Counted from the stretch's first letter, positions 18,177 through 28,267 are shown. The stretch: 64,000 bases of DNA from Streptomyces chromofuscus (GCF_015160875.1 NZ_CP063374.1:2294001-2358000), one strand, 5' to 3'. A program made the numbers and translations. Notes: a model not told the origin generated them from the sequence alone.

Positions 18177-18509
18177 TCAGTCGCGGGCGTCGCGCTCCCA
18201 CAGGTAGAAGCGCTGCGCCATCGCGTCCTTCGGGGACCGCCAGGTCTCCGGGTCGTACGCGCTGACGTACGCCGAGAGGCGTTCGCTGATTCCCACGAAC
18301 TCGGGGTGCGAGGCGACCTTGGCGATGGCCGGTCCCGGCTCGCGTTCCGACTCGACGAGGTGCATGTACACGTCGCCGAACTGGAAGAGGCTGCGCCGGA
18401 CGACTCCGATGAGGTGCGGCAGCTCACCACGGTCGGACTCCGCGAACACCTTGGCGATGTCGGGGGCGGAACCGGGAGCCATCTTGGCGACGATCAGGGC
18501 CTGGTGCAC
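18177..18509 (-). CDS. whiE-ORFVII: TcmI-family polyketide cyclase (WhiE ORFVII-like)
   Basis: The 110-residue ferredoxin-like alpha/beta-barrel cyclase (polyketide_cyc, TcmI family) catalyses a late ring closure on aromatic polyketides. Family features are HQALIVAKMAPGSAPDIAKV near the start, HLIGVVRRSLFQFGDVYMHLVE in the middle, and the C-terminal AMAQRFYLWER. It is the last of seven minus-strand genes and starts at GTG 18509, 21 bp after the aromatase stop. It corresponds to ORFVII of whiE-type spore pigment clusters. Confidence 0.92.
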   Translation of the reverse strand: MHQALIVAKMAPGSAPDIAKVFAESDRGELPHLIGVVRRSLFQFGDVYMHLVESEREPGPAIAKVASHPEFVGISERLSAYVSAYDPETWRSPKDAMAQRFYLWERDARD

Positions 18510-18530
18510 GTGTTTCTCCCGTCGTCCGGG

Positions 18531-19269
<739 letters not shown>

Positions 19270-19291
19270 GTGCCTTCCTCCTTTGCTGTGC

Positions 19292-20536
19292 TCACTGCGC
19301 GACGCCGTGCCGCAGCACCAGCGCCGAGTTCGATCCCATGAGTCCCCGGCTGAGGACCAGTGCCGTCCGCAGTTCGGCGACCCGGGCGCGGCCGGTCACG
19401 AGGTCGAGGTCGTGGCAGACGTCGATGACGTTCGGCGTCGGCGGGATCAGGCCGTGCTCCATCGCGAGCACGGCCGCCGCGGTGTCCAGCACGGGGGCCG
19501 CGCAGTACCCCCGGCCGGTTCCGGTCTTCGGTGCGGTGACCGGTACCCGGGTGCCGTGTTCGCCGAGGGCGTCGGCGAGCGCCAGCGCCTCGGCGCGGTC
19601 CGCCTCCGGCACCCCGAGGGCGTCGGCGAAGACGACGTCGATCTCCTCGGGCGCGCAGTCGGCCTCCTGCAGGGCCTGCCGGATCGCCTGGGCGAGACCG
19701 GCCCGGGACTCCTCCCAGCGGGAGGCGCCGGTGAAGGTCGCCCCGTGCCCGGCGACCAAGGCCCGGACGTCGGCGCCACGCTCGCGGGCCGCCGTCTCCG
19801 CCTCCACCACGAGCATCGCGCCGCCCTCGGCCGGCACGAACCCGCAGGCGCCGTCCGTGAACGGGCGGTACGCGCGGGACGGGTCGGCGACCGTGCTCAG
19901 CTCCTCGTAGCCGACCTGGCACACCACCGAGTACGGCGCCAGCGGCGCCTCGGTGGAGCCGGCCACGATCATGTCGGTGCCGCGCCGGACCGCCCGTGCC
20001 GCGTGCGCCAGGGCGTCCAGACCGCCGGCCTCGTCGGAGGCGACGACCGAGCAGGGGCCCTTGAACTTGCGGCGGATGGAGATCTGGCCGGTGCTGGCGG
20101 CGTAGAACCAGGCGATGGACTGGTACGGGCCGACGAACCGGCTGCCCTTGCCCCACAGCTGCTGGAGCTCGCGCTGGCCGAACTCGCCGCCGCCGGACCC
20201 TGCCGCGGTCACGACGCCGACGGAGTACGGCTCCTTGGAGGTGTCGGCCGGCCCGAGCCGTGCGTCGTCCAGCGCGAAGTCCGCCGCGGCCATGGCGAAG
20301 TGCGTGAACCGGTCGGTCTGGACGAGGAACCGCTCCTCGATCGTCGCCGCCGGATCGAAGCCGCGGACCTCGCCGGCCACTTTCAGCGGAAGGTGCTCAC
20401 AGCCCTCGCGGGTGAGCCGGTCGAGGACGCTGAGTCCTTCCTGGGTGGCCTTCCAGAACGTGTCGGTGCTGGTGCCGTTGGGCGCGACCACCCCGATGCC
20501 GGTGACGGCCGCGCGCCGATCGTGCGGTTCGCTCAT
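19292..20536 (-). CDS. whiE-ORFIV: Chain-length factor, ketosynthase beta (WhiE ORFIV-like)
   Basis: The 414-residue thiolase-fold partner of the ketosynthase lacks its active-site cysteine. The matching position is Glu169 in SVVASDEAGGLDAL. Antibiotic PKS chain-length factors usually have Gln there, and Glu is reported for spore-pigment enzymes, so this residue supports the pigment assignment. It forms the heterodimer that sets chain length and decarboxylates malonyl-ACP for priming. Other motifs are TGIGVVAPNG and TAPKTGTGRGYCAAP. The start is 7 bp after the ketosynthase stop. Confidence 0.95.
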   Translation of the reverse strand: MSEPHDRRAAVTGIGVVAPNGTSTDTFWKATQEGLSVLDRLTREGCEHLPLKVAGEVRGFDPAATIEERFLVQTDRFTHFAMAAADFALDDARLGPADTSKEPYSVGVVTAAGSGGGEFGQRELQQLWGKGSRFVGPYQSIAWFYAASTGQISIRRKFKGPCSVVASDEAGGLDALAHAARAVRRGTDMIVAGSTEAPLAPYSVVCQVGYEELSTVADPSRAYRPFTDGACGFVPAEGGAMLVVEAETAARERGADVRALVAGHGATFTGASRWEESRAGLAQAIRQALQEADCAPEEIDVVFADALGVPEADRAEALALADALGEHGTRVPVTAPKTGTGRGYCAAPVLDTAAAVLAMEHGLIPPTPNVIDVCHDLDLVTGRARVAELRTALVLSRGLMGSNSALVLRHGVAQ

Positions 20537-20543
20537 CGTGTCC

Positions 20544-21803
20544 TCACTCCCTGGTTCGGGTCAGGACCACCGCCGACTGGAAACCCCCGAACCCGCTGCC
20601 CACGGACAGGACGCTGCTCAGCTTCCGTTCGCGGGCGACGCGCGGGACGTAGTCCAGGTCGCACTCGGGGTCAGGGGTCTCGTAGTTCGCGGTCGGCGGT
20701 ACGACCTGCTTGGCGAGGGCCAGCACGCAGGCGACCACCTCGATCGCCCCGATCGCCCCGAGCGAGTGCCCCACCATCGACTTGATGGAGCTCATGGGGG
20801 TGTCGTAGGCGTGGTGGCCGAGCGCCCGCTTCACGGCCGCCGTCTCGTGGCGGTCGTTCTGCCGGGTGCCGGATCCGTGCGCGTTGACGTAGTCGATGGC
20901 CGTGGGGTCCAGCCGGGCGTGGTCCAGTGCCCGGTCGATCGCCCGTGCCATCTCCAGGCCCTCGCTGGTCAGGCCGGTCATGTGGTAGGCGTTGCCGTAG
21001 GTGGCGTAGCCGCCCAGTTCGCAGTACACGTGGGCACCGCGCGCCCGGGCGTGTTCCAGCTCCTCCAGGACGAGGACGGCGCCGCCCTCGCCCATGACGA
21101 ACCCGTCACGGTCGTTGTCGAAGGGTCGGGAGGCGTGGGCGGGGTCGTCGTTGTTCGGGGAGGTGGCCTTGATCGCGTCGAAGCAGGCCATGGTGATCGG
21201 GGAGATCGGGGAGTCCGAGGCACCCGCTATGCAGATGTCGGCCCGACCCTCCTCGACGGTGTGGAAGGCGTATCCGACGGCGTCCAGGCCGGAGGTGCAG
21301 CCGGTGGAGACGGTCTGCACCGGACCTTGGGCCCCGAACCGTTCCGCCACCGCGGACGCGACCGTGCTGGGCGAGAACGCCCGGTGCAGGTGCGGCTCCG
21401 CCTCCCGGTGGTCGACGTCCCAGCGCTGCCCTCGGTGACTGACCAGGACGTAGTCGTGCTCCAGCCGGGTGGTGCCGCCGACGGCGGTGCCCACGGACAC
21501 CCCGACCCGCCACGGGTTCTCCCGGGCCAGATCGAGGCCCGAGTCCCGGACCGCTTCCTCCCCGGCGACCAGGGCGAACTGTATGTACCGGTCCCCGCGG
21601 ACGATCTGCTCCTCGTCCAGGCCGTGCGCCGCCGGGTCGAAGTCGCACTCGGCCGCTATCCGCGACCGCAGACCCGCGGGGTCGAAGAAGGTGATGCCCC
21701 GCGTCGCGGTCCGGCCGTTGGCCAGCAGGTCCCAGAAAGCCGGTACGCCGATGCCGCCGGGGGCGACGATGCCTATGCCGGTGACCGCCACGCGCCGGGT
21801 CAT
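20544..21803 (-). CDS. whiE-ORFIII: Beta-ketoacyl synthase alpha (WhiE ORFIII-like)
   Basis: The 419-residue condensing enzyme of the minimal type II PKS has nucleophile Cys169 ([18 protein letters not shown]), the first catalytic His in [13 protein letters not shown], and the second in [14 protein letters not shown]. It extends the chain with malonyl units on the ACP. ATG 21803 overlaps the cupin stop by the tetranucleotide ATGA, so the two genes are translationally coupled. The open frame upstream of 21803 is the cupin gene in another frame and is not part of the enzyme. Confidence 0.97.
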   Translation of the reverse strand: MTRRVAVTGIGIVAPGGIGVPAFWDLLANGRTATRGITFFDPAGLRSRIAAECDFDPAAHGLDEEQIVRGDRYIQFALVAGEEAVRDSGLDLARENPWRVGVSVGTAVGGTTRLEHDYVLVSHRGQRWDVDHREAEPHLHRAFSPSTVASAVAERFGAQGPVQTVSTGCTSGLDAVGYAFHTVEEGRADICIAGASDSPISPITMACFDAIKATSPNNDDPAHASRPFDNDRDGFVMGEGGAVLVLEELEHARARGAHVYCELGGYATYGNAYHMTGLTSEGLEMARAIDRALDHARLDPTAIDYVNAHGSGTRQNDRHETAAVKRALGHHAYDTPMSSIKSMVGHSLGAIGAIEVVACVLALAKQVVPPTANYETPDPECDLDYVPRVARERKLSSVLSVGSGFGGFQSAVVLTRTRE

Positions 21804-22264
21804 GACCGAACCTGGCCCCGGTCGCGGGCGGCACCGGCCGGGGCGCCCTCCGTGACCACCGCGGCGGCCCCGATGACGTCCGTCTCCTCCGTGTCGACGT
21901 GCCCGAGGCTCGGGCGCGGCGCCAGCGGGCCCAGGTGGAAGACGATGCGGGCCTCCACGTCGCCGACGTTGCGGAAGCGGTGACGCATGTGGGCGGGGAT
22001 CATCAGGCCCTGCTCCGGCCGCAACGGGTGCGGCTCGCCGTCCAGGTCCACCTCCAGCTGCCCGCACACGACGTACACGAACTCCTCGGAGTACGGGTGG
22101 TAGTGCTCACCGATGCGGTCACCGGGCTGCACGAGCGCCACGCCCATGAAACCGCTGGTGGCGCCCACCGTCGTCGGGGTGAGCATGGCGCGCAGATCGC
22201 CGCCGCGCCGGGTGTTGGGCTCGACCTCGTCGAGGTTCACGATCTTCGGAAGGGGTTTGATCAC
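21800..22264 (-). CDS. whiE-ORFII: Cupin-domain protein (WhiE ORFII-like)
   Basis: The 154-residue single-domain cupin has metal-site motif 1 readable as [17 protein letters not shown], and [20 protein letters not shown] holds motif 2. The WhiE ORFII family is always encoded beside the pigment ketosynthase. Its role is suggested to be cyclisation or chain folding but is not firmly established. GTG 22264 is chosen because GGAGG lies six bases upstream. A GTG at 22300 would add 12 residues with no ribosome site and would start right at the stop of the preceding gene. Confidence 0.9.
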   Translation of the reverse strand: MIKPLPKIVNLDEVEPNTRRGGDLRAMLTPTTVGATSGFMGVALVQPGDRIGEHYHPYSEEFVYVVCGQLEVDLDGEPHPLRPEQGLMIPAHMRHRFRNVGDVEARIVFHLGPLAPRPSLGHVDTEETDVIGAAAVVTEGAPAGAARDRGQVRS

Positions 22265-22300
22265 GGCGTTCCTCCGTGGGGTGTGCTGCGTCGGGCGCAC

Positions 22301-23380
22301 TCAGGCGTCCGGCGAGCGGCGGTCGGTGACGAGTTCCATGCGGGCGGCGGCGCCGTCCAGCAGGGGCTTCGGCGGGGACAGGGCCCCGAACTTCGACAGG
22401 GCGGTGTCGGCGTCCACACCGGGGCGCACGTCGATCAGCCGTACGACGACGTCGTCCCGCTGGAAGATCGTGCTGCGCAGTACCGGGCTCGCCGGGTCCT
22501 GCGCCGCCTTCTCGTCCTGACGGGCGAGCGCCTCGGCCAGCTGCATGCCCTCGCCCGGGCGGGCGGGGTAGTACAGGGCGTGCCGCTCGCCCTCGGGCAG
22601 GTCCTCCACGTTGACGTGGTGCACGGCGGGCAGCGCCGCCCGGGTGAAGAACGCGCGCGCGGAGTCGTCGTCGCTGAGGTCCCGGTCCTGATCCAGATGC
22701 GGGTTGATGGCCTCCTCGATCGCCCTCACCTCGGGCTGCCGGGCGACGTGGCGCAGTGCCGCGAGCAGGTCGCCGCGGACCTCGATGGCCCGTACGACCC
22801 GGTTGCCGTGCATGAACAGAGAGGTGCGGACCAGATGGGTGTTCTCGTCGACCCGCGTCTCCGGCGGAACGTAGTTCGCGAGGATCTTCGCGACCTCCGG
22901 CTCGCTGCCCGGCTTGACCATGAAGGTGAGGGCGTGGCGGATCACGCCGTCGCCGATCCTGGGGGCCACCTGCAGCCGGCGCTCCTCGCCGGCCCTGGCC
23001 TCCGCGGCGCCCCACTCGCGGACGATGTGGAAGCGCAGCGAGCGGGTGTCCCGCACGCAGTGGTGCAGCGGCCGCACCATCTGCACGTGCTCCTCGCTGT
23101 TCACCCAGGCGAGGAACGGCGGGGCGCTCTCCCACTCACTGGTGATGAGCCATTGGGAGGGATTCTCGATGGACTGGCACAGCTGGTCGCTGACGTGGCC
23201 GGGCACCGAGGCCACCTGGCTGCACAGTTGCTCGTATGCCTCCAGGAACTGCTGCTGGGCACCGTCGTATACGTCGACCAGCAGGATGACCCGGAGGCGG
23301 GAGCCGTCGAACACGGACTGGGAGACCCGTGCCGTCACCTGTCGCGTCAGCTGCGAAACCTTTTCCGACGTGGTGGTCAT
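22301..23380 (-). CDS. whiE-ORFI: SchA/CurD-type protein (WhiE ORFI-like)
   Basis: The 359-residue protein is the first gene of the pigment operon. The N-terminal half (about residues 25-120) looks like an antibiotic-biosynthesis monooxygenase fold (VILLVDVYDGAQQQFLEAYEQL, ITSEWESAPPFLAWVNSEEH). A second repeat of related topology is at about 140-240, containing RIGDGVIRHALTFMVKPGSEPEVAKILANYV. This is the family labelled SchA/CurD-like in spore pigment clusters; whether it oxidises the product or is structural is not settled. It is divergent from the hydroxylase gene, and the 201-bp gap carries two inverted repeats. Confidence 0.88.
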   Translation of the reverse strand: MTTTSEKVSQLTRQVTARVSQSVFDGSRLRVILLVDVYDGAQQQFLEAYEQLCSQVASVPGHVSDQLCQSIENPSQWLITSEWESAPPFLAWVNSEEHVQMVRPLHHCVRDTRSLRFHIVREWGAAEARAGEERRLQVAPRIGDGVIRHALTFMVKPGSEPEVAKILANYVPPETRVDENTHLVRTSLFMHGNRVVRAIEVRGDLLAALRHVARQPEVRAIEEAINPHLDQDRDLSDDDSARAFFTRAALPAVHHVNVEDLPEGERHALYYPARPGEGMQLAEALARQDEKAAQDPASPVLRSTIFQRDDVVVRLIDVRPGVDADTALSKFGALSPPKPLLDGAAARMELVTDRRSPDA

Positions 23381-23482
23381 GCTGCGCTATCTCCTTCTCT
23401 GGAGGCAGAGGCGAACGCCGGTCGCCGATGACGCGACGTCAGCGCTTCTTGATCCTCTGCCGGTCCCCCGGAGTGCGCGACT

Positions 23483-23510
23483 CGCGTGAACCACGCGGGT
23501 GATAGATCAC
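23483..23510. promoter_or_regulatory. Two adjacent inverted repeats in the divergent pigment promoter region
   Basis: CGCGTG-AAC-CACGCG (23483-23497) is perfect with 6-bp arms, and GTGAT-AG-ATCAC (23499-23510) is perfect with 5-bp arms. They are one base apart, about 72 bp before the hydroxylase ATG and 103 bp from the ORFI start. In S. coelicolor the two directions of this promoter region respond to sporulation control and one needs SigF. These repeats are candidate operators, with no direct evidence. Confidence 0.45.
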
Positions 23511-23581
23511 GCGGAAGCCCTTCGAGAGGGCATGAAAAACACCAACACCCCCACCCCCCACCACTGCCTCAGGAGTCCTTG

Positions 23582-25228
23582 ATGCAGCAGAAAGCCGATC
23601 ACCAGGTTCCCGTCCTCGTCGTGGGCGGCTCTCTGGTGGGCTTGTCCCTCTCCCTCTTCCTGGGCCGTCTCGGCGTCGACCACATGCTCGTCGAGCGGCA
23701 CGCCGGGACCTCGATCCACCCGCGTGGCCGCGGCAACAACGTGCGGACGATGGAGCTGTTCCGGGTGGCCGGCGTCGAGCCGGACATCAAGACGGCGGCC
23801 GCCCTCCTCGCCGGCAACCACGGCATCATGCAGGCCCCGACCCTCGTCGGCGACGCCGGCGAATGGCTGTTCAAGGAGATCGACCCGGGCGGCGGCCTCG
23901 CGCGGTTCAGCCCTTCGGGCTGGTGCCTGTGCAGCCAGAACGACCTGGAGCCGGTACTCGTGAAGAGCGCCCGCGCACTCGGCGGCGACCTGCGGTACTT
24001 CCACGAGCTGGAGTCCTTCGAGCAGGACCCCGAAGGAGTGACGGCGTTCGTCCGGAACCGCGACAGCGACGAGCTGTACACGGTCCGCGCGGACTACCTG
24101 GTCGCGGCCGACGGCCCGCGCAGCCCCGTGCGCAACCGGCTGGGCATCGGGCAGACCGGCCCCGGCGACCTCTTCGCCAACGTGAGCGTCACCTTCCGGT
24201 CCAAGCTGCTCGCCGACGTCGTCGGTGACCGGCGGTTCATCTGCTGCTACCTCACCAACCCGGAGGCCGACGGCGCGCTGCTGCCCGTCGACAACAAGGA
24301 GAACTGGGTCTTCCACGCCCCTTGGCACCCGGAAAACGGCGAGACGCTGGAGGAGTTCACCGAGGAGCGGCTCCAGCGGCACATCCGTCTGGCCGTCGGC
24401 GCACCCGACCTCGACGTCGAGATCACCGGACGGGCGTCCTGGCGCGCCGCCGAACGGGTCGCCGAACAGTACGCCGCCGAACGGGTCTTCCTCGCCGGCG
24501 ACTCCGCCCACGAGATGTCCCCCACCGGCGCCTTCGGCTCCAACACCGGCATCCAGGACGCCCACAACCTGGCCTGGAAGCTGGCCGCCGTCCTCGACGA
24601 CTGGGCCGGTCCCGGGCTGCTGCAGACGTACGACGCCGAGCGCCGGCCGGTCGCGCTGGCGACCAGCGAACGTGCCTCGTCGCGCTCCGTGGAGCACAGC
24701 CACCCCGGTTTCGCCCCGCCTCCCGGCATCGGCGGCGGCAAGCGCGGCGGCATCCTCAACGTCGTCCTCGGCTACCGCTACCCGCAGGGCGCCGTCGTGG
24801 GGGCCGACCCGTCGCAGCCGATCGTGCCCGACGGGATGAACATGTCCGCGGAGCCGGGCAGCAGGGCGCCGCACATGTGGCTGCGCCGCGCGGGCGAACA
24901 GGTCTCCACGCTCGATCTCTACGAGCGTTCACTGGTGCTGCTGTGCGACGCCGGGTCGAGCGCGGGCGCGGCCTGGCACGCCGCCGCCGTGCGCGTCGCC
25001 GGCACGGACGGTGTCCGGCTGGACGCCTACCGCATCGGCGCGGGCCCGGAGGCCGAGTTGGCGTACGACGCGGAGGGCGACGACTGGACGGCGGTCCACG
25101 GCACGACGGCCGACGGGGCGGTGCTGGTGCGGCCCGACGGGTTCGTGGCCTGGCGCTCGACGGGCGCCGCGACGGACCCGGAGGCCGAGCTGCGCCAGGT
25201 CCTGACGACGGTGCTGCACCGACGCTGA
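23582..25228 (+). CDS. whiE-ORFVIII: FAD-dependent aromatic polyketide hydroxylase (WhiE ORFVIII-like)
   Basis: The 548-residue class A flavin monooxygenase is of the PgaE/MtmOI type. An N-terminal FAD fold (VPVLVVGGSLVGLSLSLFLG) leads to the NAD(P)H/FAD motif DYLVAADGPRSPVRNRLGI. The ribityl-binding GD motif is VFLAGDSAHEMSPTGAFGSNTGIQDAHNLAWKL, read in pieces. A C-terminal thioredoxin-like domain follows. In S. coelicolor the ORFVIII product modifies the polyketide to give the final grey spore colour. ATG 23582 follows AGGAG; the frame is open upstream to 23486 but without coding bias. A hairpin terminator follows, then the tandem-repeat array. Confidence 0.94.
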   Translation: MQQKADHQVPVLVVGGSLVGLSLSLFLGRLGVDHMLVERHAGTSIHPRGRGNNVRTMELFRVAGVEPDIKTAAALLAGNHGIMQAPTLVGDAGEWLFKEIDPGGGLARFSPSGWCLCSQNDLEPVLVKSARALGGDLRYFHELESFEQDPEGVTAFVRNRDSDELYTVRADYLVAADGPRSPVRNRLGIGQTGPGDLFANVSVTFRSKLLADVVGDRRFICCYLTNPEADGALLPVDNKENWVFHAPWHPENGETLEEFTEERLQRHIRLAVGAPDLDVEITGRASWRAAERVAEQYAAERVFLAGDSAHEMSPTGAFGSNTGIQDAHNLAWKLAAVLDDWAGPGLLQTYDAERRPVALATSERASSRSVEHSHPGFAPPPGIGGGKRGGILNVVLGYRYPQGAVVGADPSQPIVPDGMNMSAEPGSRAPHMWLRRAGEQVSTLDLYERSLVLLCDAGSSAGAAWHAAAVRVAGTDGVRLDAYRIGAGPEAELAYDAEGDDWTAVHGTTADGAVLVRPDGFVAWRSTGAATDPEAELRQVLTTVLHRR

Positions 25229-25243
25229 TCCTGGCGTGAACGA

Positions 25244-25285
25244 GCCGAAGGCCACCGGCACCGGGGAGTGCGGGTGGCCTTCGGC
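25244..25285 (+). terminator. Terminator after the pigment hydroxylase
   Basis: The arms GCCGAAGGCCACC (25244-25256) and GGTGGCCTTCGGC (25273-25285) pair perfectly over 13 bp with a 16-nt loop, 16 bp past the stop. Confidence 0.7.
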
Positions 25286-25311
25286 GTGTGGAGGGGGTGA
25301 TCTCTGGGGGC

Positions 25312-26050
25312 GGCGAGTGCGGGTCCCTGCCGGGGGCTGTGCGTCGAGCGGCCGGATCCCCGCCGGGAGGCTGCGCGCCGAGCGGCGGAACCCCCGCCGG
25401 GGGAGGCTGCGCGCCGAGCGGCCGGATCCCCGCGGGGAGTCGTCGGCGTAGAGCGACGGGATCCCCACCAGGCGGCCTGAGCGTCGGGAGGGCTCGTCCT
25501 CGCCGGGCGGCTGCGCGCCGGGGGGCCGGAGCCTCGCCGGGAGTCGTCGCCGTGGAGCGACGGGATCCCCGCCGGGTCGGTCGCCGACAATGAGCGACCG
25601 GGTCCCGCTGGGGGCCGTCGGCGTCGGGTGATCGGGCCCCGACCGGGAGGGCCGTCGAGCCTCGATCAGCCGGATGCCCGCCGGGACGGCCGTCGGCCCT
25701 TGAGCACCGGACGCCCACCGGATGACCGTCGGCGTCGAGCCCTCGGATCCCTGTCGGGGCGGCCGTCGGCATCGAGCAGTCGGACGTCCGTCGTGATCGG
25801 CCTCGGCATCGAGCAGTCGGACGTCCGTCGTGGTCGGCCTCGGCGTCGAGCAGTCGGACGCCCGCCGTGGTCGGCCTCGGCGTCGAGCAGTCGGACGCCC
25901 GCCGTGATCGGCCTCGGCGTCGAGCAGTCGGACGCCCGCCGTGATCGGCCTCGGCGTCGAGCAGTCGGACGCCCGCCGTGATCGGCCTCGGCGTTCGAGT
26001 GGGCGGCTCCCCGCCGGGACGGCCTCGGCCGCGAGCGGGTGGATGCGTGG
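25312..26050. repeat. Minisatellite: about 20 tandem units of 34-38 bp
   Basis: The whole 740-bp gap is built of one degenerate unit, approximately GGCGTCGAGC then RGYCGGAYSCCCGCC then GGGANGGCCGTC. Units start near 25341, 25373, 25409, 25445, 25479, 25513, 25549, 25583, 25620, 25657, 25695, 25731, 25768, 25805, 25842, 25879, 25916, 25953 and 25990. From 25768 to 25989 the period is exactly 37 bp, and the copies at 25879, 25916 and 25953 are identical. Copies to the left are increasingly diverged and vary in length. The period is not a multiple of three, so the long frames through it are artefacts. The array ends at the stop of the RDD gene. Confidence 0.9.
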
Positions 26051-26052
26051 TG

Positions 26053-26520
26053 TCAGATGCGTACTTCGACCGTCCTGGCGAGCCGGTCGTGCAGGCCCCG
26101 GCCGTCGCGGTCCCAGATCAGCGCGGGTACGGCGAGGCAGAGCAGGACCGTGCGCAGCAGGGCGCGGCCCGGGTGGACGGTGCCGGTGTCGACGGCGACC
26201 ACCCGCAGCCCGAAGAGGCGCTTGCCCGGGGTCAAACCGATCGTGCCGACGGTCAGCACGCTCATGACGAAGAAGATCAGCAGCGCCCAGTTGCCGGTCG
26301 TCTGGCCGTAGCCGCCCGTGATCAAGCTGTATGCGATCAAGAGGCACAGACCCCAGTCGACGGCCAGCGCACCGAGCCGCCGGCCCGGGCGGGCGATCGA
26401 GCCCGGCCCGCTCTCCGGCAGACCGAGCTGCTCGCCCCGGTAGCCGAAGTCCGCACCGGCGTCCTCCATGGCCGCACGGGGGCCGGACAGCCATGATCCG
26501 ATTGCTTGCCTCTTGTCCAC
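26053..26520 (-). CDS. RDD-family membrane protein
   Basis: The 155-residue protein has three predicted membrane segments. The first, RRLGALAVDWGLCLLIAYSLI, carries the family's arginine and Asp. The second is WALLIFFVMSVLTVGTIGL and the third LLRTVLLCLAVPALIWD. Between the last two sits the conserved LTPGKRLFGLRVV. RDD proteins are membrane proteins, some linked to ion transport; the function here is unknown. It is divergent from glnA, the arrangement I recall in other Streptomyces. The start is GTG 26520. Its 3' end abuts the minisatellite with no visible terminator. Confidence 0.88.
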   Translation of the reverse strand: MDKRQAIGSWLSGPRAAMEDAGADFGYRGEQLGLPESGPGSIARPGRRLGALAVDWGLCLLIAYSLITGGYGQTTGNWALLIFFVMSVLTVGTIGLTPGKRLFGLRVVAVDTGTVHPGRALLRTVLLCLAVPALIWDRDGRGLHDRLARTVEVRI

Positions 26521-26594
26521 CCGACAACGGTACTGCGCCCGGGATTGACCGGGGTATGCCGGGGTCGGTCCGCGTTACGGTGGAACGGAGCCGG

Positions 26595-26632
26595 TTAACT
26601 TCTGCGAAACAAATGGGTCACGCCCGAGAAAT
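26595..26632 (+). promoter_or_regulatory. GlnR box upstream of glnA
   Basis: Four half-sites lie at an exact 11-bp period: TTAAC (26595), GAAAC (26606), GTCAC (26617) and GAAAT (26628), each separated by six bases. This matches the published GlnR consensus of alternating gTnAc and GaAAc elements. It lies about 97 bp before the glnA start. GlnR is the global nitrogen regulator and normally activates glnA in nitrogen limitation. Confidence 0.85.
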
Positions 26633-26728
26633 GACGCGTCCCTAGGGTCGTCGTCAGCGTGTGCCACCGCACTGGCCGCACGAACGAACTACCACCCCGG
26701 CGGGACGGTCGGGAGTAGGAGGAGCTGG

Positions 26729-28138
26729 ATGTTCCAGAACGCCGACGAGGCCAAGAAGTTCATCGCGGACGAGGACGTCAAGTTCGTCGACGTCCGCTTC
26801 TGCGACCTGCCGGGCGTCATGCAGCACTTCACAGTGCCCGTCGAGGCGTTCGACCCGGACGACGAGCTCGCCTTCGACGGATCCTCGATCCGCGGCTTCC
26901 AGGCCATTCACGAGTCCGACATGGCCCTGCGCGCCGACCTGTCGACCGCCCGCGTGGACCCGTTCCGCCGCGACAAGACGCTCAACATCAACTTCTTCAT
27001 CCACGACCCGATCACGGGCGAGCAGTACTCCCGTGACCCGCGCAACGTGGCGAAGAAGGCCGAGGCGTACCTGGCGTCGACCGGGATCGCCGACACCGCG
27101 TACTTCGGTCCGGAGGCCGAGTTCTACGTCTTCGACAGCGTCCGCTTCAAGACGTCCGAGAACGAGTCCTTCTACCACATCGACTCCGAGGCGGGCGCCT
27201 GGAACACCGGCGCGCTGGAGGACAACCGCGGGTACAAGGTCCGCTACAAGGGCGGCTACTTCCCGACCCCGCCGGTCGACCACTTCGCCGACCTGCGCGC
27301 CGAGATCTCCCTGGAGCTGGACCGGGCCGGCCTGAAGGTCGAGCGCCAGCACCACGAGGTCGGCACCGCCGGCCAGGCCGAGATCAACTACAAGTTCAAC
27401 ACGCTGCTCGCCGCCGCCGACGACCTCCAGCTCTTCAAGTACATCGTGAAGAACGTCGCCTGGCGCAACGGCAAGACCGCGACCTTCATGCCGAAGCCGA
27501 TCTTCGGTGACAACGGCTCGGGCATGCACGTCCACCAGTCGCTGTGGAGCAACGGCGACCCGCTGTTCTACGACGAGCAGGGCTACGCCGGCCTGTCGGA
27601 CACCGCCCGCTACTACATCGGCGGCATCCTCAAGCACGCCCCGTCGCTGCTCGCCTTCACCAACCCGACGGTGAACTCCTACCACCGTCTGGTCCCGGGC
27701 TTCGAGGCGCCGGTCAACCTGGTGTACTCGCAGCGCAACCGTTCCGCCGCGATGCGCATCCCGATCACGGGCTCCAACCCGAAGGCCAAGCGCGTCGAGT
27801 TCCGCGCCCCGGACTCCTCCGGCAACCCCTACCTCGCCTTCTCCGCCCTGCTCCTCGCGGGCCTGGACGGCATCAAGAACAAGATCGAGCCGGCCGAGCC
27901 GATCGACAAGGACCTGTACGAGCTGGCTCCCGAGGAGCACGCGAACGTCGCGCAGGTCCCGACCTCGCTCGGCGCCGTCCTCGACCGCCTGGAGGCCGAC
28001 CACGAGTTCCTCCTCCAGGGCGACGTCTTCACGTCCGACCTGATCGAGACGTGGATCGACTACAAGCGCACCAACGAGATCGCCCCGCTGCAGCTGCGTC
28101 CGCACCCGCACGAGTTCGAGCTGTACTTCGACGTGTGA
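26729..28138 (+). CDS. glnA: Glutamine synthetase type I
   Basis: The 469-residue dodecameric GSI makes glutamine from glutamate, ammonia and ATP, the main ammonia assimilation step. Signature blocks are [36 protein letters not shown], and [10 protein letters not shown] near the active site. The adenylylation site is Tyr397 in [11 protein letters not shown], so the enzyme should be a target of GlnE, encoded at 60.2-63.2 kb. ATG 26729 follows AGGAGGAGCTGG. A GlnR box lies upstream and a very strong terminator downstream, so the gene is monocistronic. Confidence 0.98.
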   Translation: MFQNADEAKKFIADEDVKFVDVRFCDLPGVMQHFTVPVEAFDPDDELAFDGSSIRGFQAIHESDMALRADLSTARVDPFRRDKTLNINFFIHDPITGEQYSRDPRNVAKKAEAYLASTGIADTAYFGPEAEFYVFDSVRFKTSENESFYHIDSEAGAWNTGALEDNRGYKVRYKGGYFPTPPVDHFADLRAEISLELDRAGLKVERQHHEVGTAGQAEINYKFNTLLAAADDLQLFKYIVKNVAWRNGKTATFMPKPIFGDNGSGMHVHQSLWSNGDPLFYDEQGYAGLSDTARYYIGGILKHAPSLLAFTNPTVNSYHRLVPGFEAPVNLVYSQRNRSAAMRIPITGSNPKAKRVEFRAPDSSGNPYLAFSALLLAGLDGIKNKIEPAEPIDKDLYELAPEEHANVAQVPTSLGAVLDRLEADHEFLLQGDVFTSDLIETWIDYKRTNEIAPLQLRPHPHEFELYFDV

Positions 28139-28180
28139 CAGTTCGACGCGTGATCGATCCGATGCCGTGAGGCCGGATGC

Positions 28181-28223
28181 CCGGAGGGCCGCCACCTGAG
28201 CAGTTCAGGTGGCGGCCCTCCGG
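28181..28223 (+). terminator. Strong terminator after glnA
   Basis: A 19-bp perfect stem (28181-28199 with 28205-28223) has a 5-nt loop and lies 43 bp past the stop. It is one of the strongest hairpins in the window. Confidence 0.85.
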
Positions 28224-28267
28224 CGTTCGCCTCCGGACCCGCGGCGCCGCTGCCGCCGCTACCGCCG

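Noticed and set aside
21800..22300. Cupin start at GTG 22300
   Set aside because: It would begin directly at the upstream stop with no ribosome site, whereas GTG 22264 has GGAGG at proper spacing and begins with the family sequence.
25312..26050. CRISPR array
   Set aside because: The units are head-to-tail without unique spacers and no cas genes are nearby, so this is a tandem repeat rather than repeat-spacer DNA.
24929..26527. 532-codon minus-strand frame through the minisatellite
   Set aside because: The 37-bp period reads the same unit in three frames in turn, giving repeats like ASDCSTPRP. It also crosses the RDD gene in a different frame. There is no start signal.
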